The translations under genes and the position numbers were made by a program. The notes below the pieces were generated by a model that worked only from the letters and a program-made list of their open reading frames with translations, had not been told where the DNA came from and ran no database searches. A stretch of DNA of 64,000 bases from Rhodococcoides trifolii. GTDB lineage: Bacteria > Actinomycetota > Actinomycetes > Mycobacteriales > Mycobacteriaceae. The stretch lies in contig NZ_BMCU01000005.1 of assembly GCF_014635345.1 (NCBI RefSeq), forward strand, positions 1 to 64,000, given 5' to 3'. Every line of letters starts with the position of its first letter. Within the stretch, counting starts at the first letter, position 1. Below are positions 33,099-41,886 of this stretch, in pieces.

Positions 33099-33820
33099 AA
33101 AACGGGAGGCCTCTTCTCCAGCCGGGCGTTACGGGCCTCGACCGCGTCCTTGCTTCCCCATGCCGCTTCGTAGGCGGCACGCTGGATGTCGTTGGGCGGG
33201 TCGAGGCTTCCGTCGTCGTTGAAGACCAGCTTGAGGTGGCGCAGCGTCAACGGGGCCAGATCACCGATCGACCCGGCCCATTCGAGGGCGGTGTCGAGAC
33301 CACCGATCTTGTTGGCGAGTCCGCACGCGAACGCCTGCTGCGCACCCACCCTGTCGGCACCCATCAGAATCGTTCTCGCCACGCCTCCGCCGGCCACCTC
33401 GGTCAAGCGTCGGACGGTCCAGTTGTCGACGGCAATTCCGAGCTTGGTGACCGGGATTGCGAGGAACGCGTCGGGCGCAACGACTCTCAGATCGGAGGCG
33501 ATGGCCAACTGCACACCGGCTCCGACGGCCGGACCGTTGACCGCAGCCACCACCGGAATCGGCACGGCGCTCACCGCTCGCATCAGACCGATGAGCGCGG
33601 CGGGAAACTCGGACGGGATCGCGTCTCCGGACAGGTCCGCACCGGCACAGAAGCTCGTACCCTGCCCGGTCAGCACGATGACCCGCGCGCCCTGATCCGG
33701 CGCAGCCTCCACTGCCTCGCGGATCTCGGTGCACAGCATGGTGTTCAGAGCGTTACGGCGATCTTCACGCTGCAGTTCGATCGTGAGGACGTGGCCGTCT
33801 CGAGTGATTCCGACAGACAT
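33086..33820 (-). CDS. echA6: EchA6-like enoyl-CoA hydratase-fold protein (probably non-catalytic)
   Basis: 244 residues of the crotonase fold, with the CoA-binding blocks RRNALNTML, CAGADLSGDA and NGPAVGAGVQLAIASDL. It resembles M. tuberculosis EchA6 (Rv0905) from end to end, as recalled, including the C-terminus KRPPVFQGA. Aligned with rat enoyl-CoA hydratase, the first catalytic glutamate falls at Val in IPVTKLGIAVDNW and the second at Thr near GVARTILMG, so both are missing, as is reported for EchA6. That protein binds acyl-CoAs and passes them to the mycolic-acid FAS-II pathway rather than hydrating them. The same role is inferred here. Confidence 0.87.
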   Translation of the reverse strand: MSVGITRDGHVLTIELQREDRRNALNTMLCTEIREAVEAAPDQGARVIVLTGQGTSFCAGADLSGDAIPSEFPAALIGLMRAVSAVPIPVVAAVNGPAVGAGVQLAIASDLRVVAPDAFLAIPVTKLGIAVDNWTVRRLTEVAGGGVARTILMGADRVGAQQAFACGLANKIGGLDTALEWAGSIGDLAPLTLRHLKLVFNDDGSLDPPNDIQRAAYEAAWGSKDAVEARNARLEKRPPVFQGA

Positions 33821-33870
33821 CGGCGTGGCCCACTTTCTTACGCAATGGTGGTGTCTGCGAACCTACCTGC

Positions 33871-34935
33871 ATGAAACGCGTGGTCGTGATCGGGGCAGGT
33901 CAGGCGGGCCTGTCGGCCGCGTACCACTTGCGCCGCTCCGGGTTGGCCCCCTGGGACGACTACCTGATTCTGGATGGATCGCCTGGTCCAGGCGGTGCAT
34001 GGCAGTTCCGGTGGCCGTCGTTGACTCTGAAGACCGTCAACGGGGTGCACGACCTTCCCGGTATGGAATTCGCGGAAACCCTTGCAGCAGGAGCAGATCC
34101 GGGCGAAGTGCCCGCTTCGGCGGCAGTTCCCAAGTATTTCGCCGAATACGAATCGCGATTCGCACTGCCGGTGCGCCGACCGGCGAAGGTCGTCGTCGTC
34201 GTCTGTGATCGGGGCGATCACTTCTCGATCGAGACCTCGACCGACACGATTGCCACACGCGGGTTGATCAATGCGACCGGGACCTGGGAGCAACCGTTCG
34301 TTCCGCGATACCGGGGAATGGAGACGTTCGCGGGGAGACAGTTGCACACCAAGGACTACCGCAGCGCGGAGGAGTTTCGAGGCAAGCATGTCGTCGTGGT
34401 CGGCGGCGGCATCTCCGCGGTGCAGCTGCTCGACGAGATCTCGCTGGTCACGTCGACGACCTGGGTCACCCGACGGGAGCCCGTGTGGCTCGACCGCGAC
34501 TTCACGCCCGACGTGGGACGGGAGGCCGTCGCCATGGTCGAGGACCGGGTACGCCGCGGACTCCCGCCCGGGTCCGTGGTGTCCGTGACCGGTCTGCTGC
34601 TGACCCCGAGCCTCGCAGCGGCGCGCGAACGCGGAGCACTCGAGCGTCATCCGATGTTCGACCGGGTGACGCCGACCGGCGTCGAATGGTCGGACGGAAC
34701 CACGGTGGCGGCCGACGTCATCCTGTGGGCCACCGGCTTTCGTAGTGCACTCGATCACCTGGCGCCCCTGCATCTGCGCGGACCCGGAGGTGGGATCACG
34801 ATGACCGGCCGATTGGCGACGCAGGTCGAGAGGAACCCGCGGATTCACCTCCTGGGATACGGGCCTTCGGCCAGCACGGTCGGCGCCAACCGCGCCGGCC
34901 GAGCAGCGGTGCAGGAGTTGCTGACGACGGTGTGA
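33871..34935 (+). CDS. FAD-dependent NAD(P)-binding oxidoreductase (flavin monooxygenase-like)
   Basis: 354 residues. Two Rossmann dinucleotide motifs: FAD site VVVIGAGQAGLSAAYHL at residues 4-20 and NAD(P) site VVVVGGGISAVQLL near 173, plus the ATGFRSAL motif that closes FAD-binding domains of this class. It is shorter than classical flavin monooxygenases and resembles the single-polypeptide CzcO/trkA-like 'NAD(P)-binding domain-containing protein' of actinobacteria. Substrate unknown. Its end runs into the TetR-type operator ahead of the next gene. Confidence 0.83.
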   Translation: MKRVVVIGAGQAGLSAAYHLRRSGLAPWDDYLILDGSPGPGGAWQFRWPSLTLKTVNGVHDLPGMEFAETLAAGADPGEVPASAAVPKYFAEYESRFALPVRRPAKVVVVVCDRGDHFSIETSTDTIATRGLINATGTWEQPFVPRYRGMETFAGRQLHTKDYRSAEEFRGKHVVVVGGGISAVQLLDEISLVTSTTWVTRREPVWLDRDFTPDVGREAVAMVEDRVRRGLPPGSVVSVTGLLLTPSLAAARERGALERHPMFDRVTPTGVEWSDGTTVAADVILWATGFRSALDHLAPLHLRGPGGGITMTGRLATQVERNPRIHLLGYGPSASTVGANRAGRAAVQELLTTV

Positions 34936-34948
34936 GAGCGGTGCTCTT
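34934..34948. promoter_or_regulatory. Candidate TetR operator O1 (membrane protein locus)
   Basis: GAGAGC-GGT-GCTCTT is an imperfect inverted repeat whose right arm overlaps the -35 element of the membrane protein promoter. The same GAGAGC-N3-GCTCTY motif occurs at 34986, 63913 and 63962. Confidence 0.62.
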
Positions 34949-34975
34949 GCATTACGTCGTCGACTGACGGATAGT
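34947..34975 (+). promoter_or_regulatory. Promoter of the membrane protein gene at 35018
   Basis: A -35 TTGCAT (34947-34952), exactly 17 bases of spacer, then a -10 GATAGT (34970-34975). It is bracketed by two operator-like inverted repeats. Confidence 0.6.
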
Positions 34976-34985
34976 TTCCTTCGTT

Positions 34986-35000
34986 CGAGAGCGCCGCTCT
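34986..35000. promoter_or_regulatory. Candidate TetR operator O2 (membrane protein locus)
   Basis: GAGAGCGCCGCTCTC is a perfect inverted repeat about a single central base. It lies 11 bases after the -10, over the expected transcription start, and just upstream of the ribosome-binding site. Confidence 0.65.
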
Positions 35001-35017
35001 CATCTAGAAGGACATCC

Positions 35018-35629
35018 ATGAATCGTTCCGTCGTCGCCCTGTTCGCCGTCGCCGGTGTTCTGTTTCTGGCCTATCCCGTTGTTCGCCCTTACTCCGACGA
35101 GACCGGGCTGGAGGGAGCGCGTGCGTTCGCCTCGAACCAGTGGGTGCCGGCCCATCTCTTCGCCATGCTGGGCTTCATCGCGGCGGCCTCGGCGGTCGCT
35201 GCGATCGGATCGAGAGTCACGGGGGTGACGATGCTTCTGGGCACCGGACTCGTTCTCCCCTACTACGGCGCGGAAGCATTCTCGTTGCACGCCATCGGGA
35301 CCCGTGCACTGTCCGAAAGTGACCTGAACCTGATGAGCCTTGCCGATCCCATCCGCTACGGCGCGGTCCAGGCGACGATGTTCGCCGCCGGGTTGGTGTT
35401 GCTGGCGGTCGGTGCGGTGTCGCTCGCAGTCTCGACGTGGTCGAGATGGCGTTGGTTCACGATCCCGTTCGCCGCAGGATTCGTTCTCTTCCTCCCCCAG
35501 TTCTACGGCCCGCCCCCGGTCCGCATCGCTCACGGAGTACTGATGCTGCTGGGCTGTGCGTTGGTCGCGTATCGGGCCGCGAGAACCGATTTCGCCCGGT
35601 CGACACGTCCGGTCATACTTTCAGCGTGA
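35018..35629 (+). CDS. Integral membrane protein of unknown function (predicted TetR target)
   Basis: 203 residues with about six hydrophobic segments: residues 4-22, 45-65, 70-88, 112-135, 145-160 and 168-185. The first loop carries DETGLEGARAFASNQWVPAHL. No enzyme or transporter family is recognised. AGAAGGA precedes the ATG. The promoter is enclosed by two copies of an operator that also flanks the promoter next to the TetR gene at 63205, so this gene is probably repressed by that regulator and induced by its ligand. The stop overlaps the start of the ABC-F gene (GTGA), so the two are co-translated. Confidence 0.75.
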   Translation: MNRSVVALFAVAGVLFLAYPVVRPYSDETGLEGARAFASNQWVPAHLFAMLGFIAAASAVAAIGSRVTGVTMLLGTGLVLPYYGAEAFSLHAIGTRALSESDLNLMSLADPIRYGAVQATMFAAGLVLLAVGAVSLAVSTWSRWRWFTIPFAAGFVLFLPQFYGPPPVRIAHGVLMLLGCALVAYRAARTDFARSTRPVILSA

Positions 35630-37260
35630 GTGCTGTGCTGCGGGTCGACGATCTTTCCGCCTACCGCGGTGATCGGCCGCTGTTCGAAGGTCTCGACCTC
35701 ACGGTCGGGCCCGGGGACGTGGTCGGTCTGGTCGGGGCCAACGGTGCGGGCAAATCGACGCTTCTGACGGTGCTTGCCGGGATCGGAACCGCCGACACCA
35801 CAGGCTCGGTGGGCTTGACTCCACCCGACGCCACCGTGGGCTACCTCGCCCAGGAGGTGTCGAGGGTCGACGGCGAAAGCGTGTTCGGCTTTCTGGAACG
35901 GCGAACGGGCGTGCACGACGCAGAAATCGCCATGAACGCCGCCGCCGAGTCACTTGCGTCGGAGGATGCGGAGGATCTGTACACCCCTGCCCTCGAACGC
36001 TGGCTCGCCCTCGGCGGCGCAGACCTGCTCGAGCGGTCGCACAAGGTGCTTGCCGATCTCGGTTTCGACGTCGCGGTCGACGTACCCATGTCGACGCTGT
36101 CCGGCGGTCAAGCCGCACGCGCCGGGCTCGCGGCCGTGCTGCTGGCTCGATACGACGTCCTGCTCCTCGACGAACCGACCAACGATCTGGATCTTGCCGG
36201 CCTCGAGCGACTCGAACGCTTTGTCGTCGAGACGGATTGCGCACTGGTGTTGGTCAGCCACGACCGCGAGTTTCTGGCGCGAACGGTCACCGGCATCGTC
36301 GAACTCGACCTCGCTCAGCAGCAGATCGCGGTCTACGACGGCGGGTACGAGGCGTACCTCGTGGAGCGCGACGTTGCCCGCCAGCACGCCCGCGAAGAGT
36401 TCGAGGAGTTCGCCGACACCAAGGCGGGACTCGAGGATCGCATTCGAATGCAACGCAATTGGCTCGAGCATGGAGTCCGTAACGCGCGCCGCAAATCCAA
36501 GGACAACGACAAGATCGGTCGCAAGTTCCGCGCCGAGGCCACCGAGAAGCAAGCGGCCAAGGCTCGCCAGACGCAACGCCGGATCGAGCGACTCGACGTG
36601 GTCGAGGAACCGCGCAAGGAATGGGAACTGCGGATGGAGATCGCGGCCGCGCCCCGCAGCGGAACCGTCGTGTGCTCTCTCGATCACGTTGTTGTCGAAC
36701 GAGGTTCGTTCACGCTCGGGCCTGTGACGACTCGGATCGACGCAGGCGACCGCGTGCTGGTGACCGGGCCGAACGGGTCCGGTAAGTCGACGCTACTGTC
36801 GGTGATTCTCGGCCGTCTCACCCCCGATTCGGGAACCGCAACGCTGGGATCCGGGGTTGCTGTCGGTGAGATCGACCAGGCGCGAGCAGCTTTCGCCGGT
36901 TCGCAATCATTGGCCGACTCGTTCTCCGCAGCAGTACCCGACTGGGCCGAAGCCGACGTGCGCACCTTGCTGGCCAAGTTCGGCTTGCGTGGAGACAACG
37001 CACTGCGCCCCTCGCACTCTCTCTCACCCGGTGAACGCACCCGCGCGGGACTGGCACTGCTGCAGGCGCGCGGGGTCAATCTGCTGGTTCTCGACGAGCC
37101 GACGAACCATCTGGACCTGCCCGCGATCGAGCAGCTCGAATCGGCACTCGACTCGTTCGACGGCACAATTCTCCTGGTCACCCACGACCGGCGCATGCTC
37201 GAATCAGTCCGCAGTACGCGGCACTGGGTGATGGCGGGCGGGTCGCTCACCGAGACGTAG
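35626..37260 (+). CDS. ABC-F family ATPase (translation factor/ribosome-protection type)
   Basis: About 544 residues with two ABC ATPase domains and no membrane segments: Walker A GANGAGKST and GPNGSGKST, signatures LSGGQAARAGL and LSPGERTRAGL, and Walker B LLDEPTNDLDL and VLDEPTNHLDL. The roughly 80-residue basic linker (EEFADTKAGLEDRIRMQRNW, then NARRKSKDNDKIGRKF) is the P-site tRNA interaction motif region. ABC-F proteins act on ribosomes; some confer resistance to macrolides or lincosamides. Resistance cannot be claimed from sequence alone. Linkage to an inducible membrane protein is compatible with a stress role. Confidence 0.87.
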   Translation: MSAVLRVDDLSAYRGDRPLFEGLDLTVGPGDVVGLVGANGAGKSTLLTVLAGIGTADTTGSVGLTPPDATVGYLAQEVSRVDGESVFGFLERRTGVHDAEIAMNAAAESLASEDAEDLYTPALERWLALGGADLLERSHKVLADLGFDVAVDVPMSTLSGGQAARAGLAAVLLARYDVLLLDEPTNDLDLAGLERLERFVVETDCALVLVSHDREFLARTVTGIVELDLAQQQIAVYDGGYEAYLVERDVARQHAREEFEEFADTKAGLEDRIRMQRNWLEHGVRNARRKSKDNDKIGRKFRAEATEKQAAKARQTQRRIERLDVVEEPRKEWELRMEIAAAPRSGTVVCSLDHVVVERGSFTLGPVTTRIDAGDRVLVTGPNGSGKSTLLSVILGRLTPDSGTATLGSGVAVGEIDQARAAFAGSQSLADSFSAAVPDWAEADVRTLLAKFGLRGDNALRPSHSLSPGERTRAGLALLQARGVNLLVLDEPTNHLDLPAIEQLESALDSFDGTILLVTHDRRMLESVRSTRHWVMAGGSLTET

Positions 37261-37368
37261 GACCCGGGGCTGGGCAGCCCTGGGAGGGCCTGGGAAGGCC
37301 GCGATCCGTACCTCATCAAATCGTTAGCCCCATTGACACATCGTTGGGTTTATACAACACTCTGATGC

Positions 37369-37650
37369 ATGAGCCCGGTACGTAAAGGGGAAGCCCTCCC
37401 CATCCACAACCGCATCGGAGTTCTGCGGGCCGAGCGTCGCATGACCCGGGCCCAGCTGGCGGAACTGGTCGAGGTGAACCCACAGACCGTGGGGGCGCTC
37501 GAACGGGGTGATCACTACCCCAGCCTCGATCTCGCGATGCGCATCTGCGACGTCTTCGACCTCCCGATCGAAGCAGTGTTCTCCCGCACCGAACTCGGAC
37601 CACTGTCGGCCGAGGTCTACGGACGACCCAATCAGGAAGGCGAACGATGA
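37369..37650 (+). CDS. XRE-family transcriptional regulator of the export cassette
   Basis: 93 residues: HTH domain NRIGVLRAERRMTRAQLAEL, EVNPQTVGALERGDHYPSLD, then LAMRICDVFDLPIEAVFS. This is the YozG/short Cro-type regulator commonly found before NatAB-like or membrane-protein cassettes. The ATG at 37369 has no Shine-Dalgarno; TTGACA at 37333 and TATACA at 37351 are nearby but spaced too closely (12 bases) to be a confident promoter. It overlaps the next gene by ATGA, making it first gene of a four-gene operon. Confidence 0.85.
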   Translation: MSPVRKGEALPIHNRIGVLRAERRMTRAQLAELVEVNPQTVGALERGDHYPSLDLAMRICDVFDLPIEAVFSRTELGPLSAEVYGRPNQEGER

Positions 37651-38189
37651 CCGAACCGATGAGCGTGTTCGACCGATACCAGGAACGACGCACGCGAAGC
37701 TATCTGAAGCAGAAGAAGACGACCCAGTCCTACTTCCCCCGCCTGCGCACCCAGCAACGACGACGACAACTCGTACTCGGATTGGTCCTGGTGTTCGCGT
37801 CGATGATGGCGGCGGGTGTGGTTGCTGCATTCCAGCCGACCGTCGGAATCGTCGTCTTCGCCGCGGCATGTCTGGCGTCCCTGCCGCTCTGGACGACGCT
37901 GCAGATCGTCTCCGACCAGCGCGGAGACTCACCGACCGGCGCGCTGGACGAATGGGAGCTGGCCGAACGCAACAAGGCACGCTCCCTGGCGTTGTCGATC
38001 ACGCAGGGCATCACCGTCGTCCCCGCTTTCTACCTGTACCTCGGTTCTCAGTGGCTCGACGACCCCGGCCGTGCTCTGGCCGCATCCGGAGCAATCCTCG
38101 TCCTCGCCTGTCTCTTCGTCGGGGGCTGCAGTCCCACCATGATCCTCGGCTGGACCCGACCCGACCCGGATCCCGAAGACACTGTCTGA
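37647..38189 (+). CDS. Membrane protein of the XRE-ABC export operon
   Basis: 180 residues. A basic N-terminal 40 residues (RYQERRTRSYLKQKKTTQSY) precedes four hydrophobic segments around 42-62, 65-85, 113-133 and 144-163. No family recognised beyond a DUF-type membrane partner. It starts inside the XRE stop codon and ends 26 bases before the ABC ATPase, so it is probably a sensor or accessory subunit of the export system. Confidence 0.75.
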   Translation: MTEPMSVFDRYQERRTRSYLKQKKTTQSYFPRLRTQQRRRQLVLGLVLVFASMMAAGVVAAFQPTVGIVVFAAACLASLPLWTTLQIVSDQRGDSPTGALDEWELAERNKARSLALSITQGITVVPAFYLYLGSQWLDDPGRALAASGAILVLACLFVGGCSPTMILGWTRPDPDPEDTV

Positions 38190-38215
38190 CAACTCTTCTC
38201 GACGAAAGGATCGCC

Positions 38216-39106
38216 ATGACGACATTGACAATCGACAACGTGCACAAGAGGTACGGCTCCACTGTCGCCCTCGACGGCGTCAGTTTCGAAGTCCGCCCCG
38301 GCGAACTGTTCGGTTTCGTCGGCAGCAACGGCGCCGGCAAGACGACCACCATGCGGATCGCGCTCGGAGTTCTGTCCGCGGATTCGGGTGAAGTTCGAAT
38401 CGACGGCAAACCGGTCGATCTGGACGTCCGTCGCACCATCGGGTACATGCCCGAGGAACGTGGCCTGTATCCGAAGATGAAGGTGGGTGCTCAGCTCACG
38501 TATCTGGCGGAGCTGCATGGCCTGTCGTCGTCGGATGCGAAGGACGCGACCGCGACGTGGACGCACCGGCTCGGTATCGCCGAGCGGCTGAACGACACGG
38601 TCGACGCGCTGTCACTGGGTAACCAGCAACGAGTTCAGCTGGCAGCAGCCTTGATTCACGATCCGGCTGTCCTCGTCCTCGACGAACCGTTCTCCGGGCT
38701 GGATCCCGTCGCCGTGGACGTGATGAGCGACGTGTTGTTCGAGAAGGCCAAAACTGGCGTGCCCGTGATCTTCTCTTCGCATCAGCTCGACCTGGTTCAG
38801 CGCCTGTGCGATCGAGTCGGGATCATCGGCGCCGGCAAGATGCGTGCCGTCGGAACCGTCGACGAACTCCGCGGGCAGGGTGGTTCACGACTGGAAGTAG
38901 TTGCTCCGCATGCACAGCCGGGCTGGGCGTCGTCTCTCGCCGGCGTCTCGGTTCTCGGGCACGAAAGCGGACGCACCGTCCTCGAACTCGGCGACGGCGC
39001 CGACGATCAAGCTGTTCTGGCCGCCGCACTCGCTACCGGCCCGGTTCACGAATTCACCCTGACCAAGCCGTCCTTGACCGAACTCTTCCGGGAGGTAGTC
39101 GCATGA
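38216..39106 (+). CDS. ABC-2 type exporter ATP-binding protein (NatA-like)
   Basis: About 296 residues. Walker A VGSNGAGKTTTMRIAL, Q-loop region YMPEERGLYPKMKV, signature LSLGNQQRVQLAAAL and Walker B VLVLDEPFSGLDPVAV, followed by a C-terminal extension of about 70 residues. The MPEERGLYPKM block is typical of NatA-type exporters linked to Na+ or drug efflux. GAAAGGA precedes the ATG. The start of the permease overlaps its stop (ATGA). Confidence 0.88.
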   Translation: MTTLTIDNVHKRYGSTVALDGVSFEVRPGELFGFVGSNGAGKTTTMRIALGVLSADSGEVRIDGKPVDLDVRRTIGYMPEERGLYPKMKVGAQLTYLAELHGLSSSDAKDATATWTHRLGIAERLNDTVDALSLGNQQRVQLAAALIHDPAVLVLDEPFSGLDPVAVDVMSDVLFEKAKTGVPVIFSSHQLDLVQRLCDRVGIIGAGKMRAVGTVDELRGQGGSRLEVVAPHAQPGWASSLAGVSVLGHESGRTVLELGDGADDQAVLAAALATGPVHEFTLTKPSLTELFREVVA

Positions 39107-40287
39107 ACAGCAGCCACACCGTCGCACTGATCGCCAAGCGCGAGTTCGACGTTCAGGTTCGTAAGAAGAGCTTCCTCGTCTCCAACGCCATCATTTTGTT
39201 GGTCATCATCGGCGGCATCGTCGCGTTCTCCATCTTCTCTGGCGGCGGTGACGACGACCGACCGGTAGTAGGACTCGTCGGTAATCCTGCACTTTCACAG
39301 TCGATCACCGCCGTCGGTGATCAGATCGGCACACCCGTCGAGGTGCGCGAGCTCGCCGACCCCGGGTCCGCACGAGAGAATGTCTCGTCCGGCGACGTCG
39401 ACGTCGCCCTGGTCACCTCCCCGGACGGTTCCGCGACGGCGATCACCGAATCCGATGTCGACCCCTCGCTGAAGGCAGTGCTCGACACTGCCGTCGCATC
39501 TGCTGCTCAGTCGACTGCACTGACCGGCCTCGGCGTCGATCCGGCCGACCTCGCCGCCGCCACCGCGAATTCCGTTGTCACAGTGGAGGCCATCGACCCG
39601 CCCGACCCGGAGGCAGGGCAGAGGACCGCGTTGAGTTTCGTCGCTGTGTTCCTGCTGTACGGACAGATCATCGGCTTCGGCACCTACGTGGCGATGGGCG
39701 TCGTCGAGGAGAAGTCGTCGCGAGTCGTCGAATTGCTGTTGTCCACCGTCCGACCCTTGCAACTGCTGTGGGGTAAAATTATCGGCATCGGTGCCGTCGG
39801 ATTGGTCCAACTGGTCGCCTACGGCGTGGCCGGTCTCGGTGCCGGCCTGGCAACCGGAACGCTGACAGTCACCTCGACGGCTGTGTCCGTGTTCGCAGGA
39901 ACGCTCGGCTGGTTCATCCTCGGCTTCGCATTCTTCGCTGTCCTCTATGCCGCTGCGGGGTCGATGGTGTCCCGCCAGGAGGACGTCAATTCAACGACGA
40001 TGCCCCTGCTGATTTTGATCATGCTGATGTTCTTCAGCGCCTTCTATTCGATCAACGATCCGGAAGGCACCTTGCCGACCGTGCTCAGCTGGATACCACC
40101 GTTCTCCGCCATTCTGATGCCGTTGCGCATCGCAGCCGGGGTCGCGCCGGTCTATCAGATCGTGGGAACCATCGCGCTGATGCTCGCCGCCACCGTCGCC
40201 CTCGCCTGGGTCAGCGCCCGCGTCTACCAGCGGTCGATCCTGCGTATCGGTAAGACGGTGTCGTGGAAGGAAGCATTGAAGGCCTGA
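39103..40287 (+). CDS. ABC-2 type exporter permease (NatB-like)
   Basis: About 394 residues. One N-terminal helix (LVSNAIILLVIIGGIVAFSI), a roughly 140-residue extracytoplasmic domain, then five C-terminal helices including YVAMGVVEEKSSRVVELLLS, the diagnostic ABC-2 motif of NatB. It forms the membrane part of the exporter with the preceding ATPase. Substrate unknown; NatAB of Bacillus extrudes sodium, but the group also exports peptides and drugs. A strong hairpin terminator follows. Confidence 0.87.
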   Translation: MNSSHTVALIAKREFDVQVRKKSFLVSNAIILLVIIGGIVAFSIFSGGGDDDRPVVGLVGNPALSQSITAVGDQIGTPVEVRELADPGSARENVSSGDVDVALVTSPDGSATAITESDVDPSLKAVLDTAVASAAQSTALTGLGVDPADLAAATANSVVTVEAIDPPDPEAGQRTALSFVAVFLLYGQIIGFGTYVAMGVVEEKSSRVVELLLSTVRPLQLLWGKIIGIGAVGLVQLVAYGVAGLGAGLATGTLTVTSTAVSVFAGTLGWFILGFAFFAVLYAAAGSMVSRQEDVNSTTMPLLILIMLMFFSAFYSINDPEGTLPTVLSWIPPFSAILMPLRIAAGVAPVYQIVGTIALMLAATVALAWVSARVYQRSILRIGKTVSWKEALKA

Positions 40288-40293
40288 CGGCCC

Positions 40294-40333
40294 GGGTGCG
40301 GAAAAGAGTATCGGTGTACTCCTTTCCGCACCC
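40294..40333 (+). terminator. Terminator hairpin after the NatAB-like operon
   Basis: A 17-bp stem with one internal A-C mismatch (40294-40310 with 40317-40333, arms beginning GGGTGCGGAAA and ending TTTCCGCACCC) encloses a 6-base loop, 7 bases after the permease stop. Confidence 0.75.
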
Positions 40334-40347
40334 GTAGTGTTCTGTCC

Positions 40348-41826
40348 GTGCCCTCCACAACGTCCGCCGAAACGGTTCGCTCCGCCGTCCTCGATCCGAA
40401 TTCGTATCTCTCGTGGGACGCCCCGCCGGTCGACGTCTTCCCGAACGACAGTTACCGCGCGGACCTCGAGAAAGCGCGAGCGAAAAGCGGCGTCGACGAA
40501 TCTGTTCTGACGGGTGAGGGAACCGTTCGGGGACGGCGTGTCGCCTTGGTGGCGTGCGAGTTCTCCTTTCTCGCCGGTTCGATCGGGGTTGCCGCCGCCG
40601 AGCGCATCACTGCCGCAGTCGAACGCGCGACCGCAGAGCGTCTCCCCCTGCTGGCGTCACCGACCTCCGGTGGGACGCGAATGCAGGAGGGCACACTGGC
40701 TTTCGTCCAGATGGTGAAGATTGCCGCCGCCGTCACCGCGCACAAGCAGCACGGGCTCCCCTATCTGGTGTATCTCCGAAACCCCACCACCGGTGGAGTT
40801 TTCGCATCGTGGGGATCCCTCGGCCACATCACCGTTGCCGAGCCCGGCGCCCTGATCGGTTTCCTCGGACCCCGAGTGTACGAAGCGCTGTACGGGGAGA
40901 AGTTTCCCGACGGTGTGCAGACCGCCGAGAACCTGTATCGCTGCGGAGTGATCGACGGGGTGGTCACCGTGACGCACCTGCGCAGATTGCTCCACCGTGC
41001 GCTGACCGTGCTGTGCAGTCCCCCGACACCGAGCCGGGTGTTGGAGATTCCTGTCGACGCCACCGCCGACGACGAGGTCGACGCGTGGACGTCCATCGAA
41101 CTCAGCCGTCGACCGGATCGGCCCGGAGTTCGAGAGTTGTTGCGCTACTGCGCGACCGAGCAGATCCCGCTGAGCGGCACCGGCAGGGGTGACGCCGACG
41201 GCACCGTGCTGCTGTCGATGGCACGGTTTCGTGGAGAGCCGTGCGTGCTGTTCGGTCAGGACCGAAGCGGTCAGACCCCCTCCCGCACGATGGGACCGGC
41301 GGCCCTGCGCGAGGCACGCCGCGGGATGTACCTCGCGGAGGAACTCGGCCTTCCCCTGGTTCTCGTCATCGACACCCTGGGGGCGTCGTTGTCGCAGGAA
41401 GCCGAAGAGGACGGGCTCGCACCCGAGATCGCCCGCTGCATCTCCACTCTCGTGCTGCTGAGAACGCCGACCGTGTCGGTCGTCCTCGGTCAGGGAACCG
41501 GAGGCGGTGCACTCGCGTTGTTGCCAGCCGACCGGGTGATCGCCGCTCAGGACGGATGGCTCGCGCCCCTGCCGCCCGAAGGTGCGAGTGCGATCGTCCA
41601 CCGCGACACCGCACACGCCGCCGACATGGCCAGGGCTCAGGGTGTGCGTGCGGTGGACCTTCGGCGGGACGGCATCGTCGACACGATCGTCACCGAGGGG
41701 CCCGAGTGGATCCGCGACATGGGTATCGCAATTGCCCGCGAGCTCACGTCGGTACGCGCCGTACCACCGTCGGATCGGCACGCGGCACGGCTCGCCCGAT
41801 TCCGAACCGTCGGGATGCCCCGCTGA
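40348..41826 (+). CDS. accD3: Acetyl/propionyl-CoA carboxylase carboxyltransferase subunit AccD3
   Basis: 492 residues, against 495 for M. tuberculosis AccD3 (Rv0904c). Both crotonase-like carboxyltransferase halves are on one chain: N-half LASPTSGGTRMQEGTLAFVQ and TTGGVFASWGSLGHITVAEP; C-half LVLVIDTLGASLSQEAEEDG and VVLGQGTGGGALALLPADRV. No zinc-ribbon cysteines precede the N-half, unlike E. coli AccD. It transfers a carboxyl group from carboxybiotin to an acyl-CoA, presumably with an AccA3-type subunit encoded elsewhere. In M. tuberculosis accD3 adjoins echA6; here they are 6.5 kb apart, with the ABC-F and NatAB genes between. Confidence 0.87.
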   Translation: MPSTTSAETVRSAVLDPNSYLSWDAPPVDVFPNDSYRADLEKARAKSGVDESVLTGEGTVRGRRVALVACEFSFLAGSIGVAAAERITAAVERATAERLPLLASPTSGGTRMQEGTLAFVQMVKIAAAVTAHKQHGLPYLVYLRNPTTGGVFASWGSLGHITVAEPGALIGFLGPRVYEALYGEKFPDGVQTAENLYRCGVIDGVVTVTHLRRLLHRALTVLCSPPTPSRVLEIPVDATADDEVDAWTSIELSRRPDRPGVRELLRYCATEQIPLSGTGRGDADGTVLLSMARFRGEPCVLFGQDRSGQTPSRTMGPAALREARRGMYLAEELGLPLVLVIDTLGASLSQEAEEDGLAPEIARCISTLVLLRTPTVSVVLGQGTGGGALALLPADRVIAAQDGWLAPLPPEGASAIVHRDTAHAADMARAQGVRAVDLRRDGIVDTIVTEGPEWIRDMGIAIARELTSVRAVPPSDRHAARLARFRTVGMPR

Positions 41827-41886
41827 TTTTCGGCGATCGGCTTCGCGGTTAACGAAACCGAAACGGCAGCCTCCTACTCTGCGCGT

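Noticed and set aside
37261..37310. GC-rich inverted repeats after the ABC-F gene as a terminator
   Set aside because: The best arms (GGGCT/AGCCC) are only five base pairs, too weak to name.
37333..37356. TTGACA and TATACA ahead of the XRE gene as a promoter
   Set aside because: Spacing is only 12 bases, far from the usual 16-18, so I did not call it.
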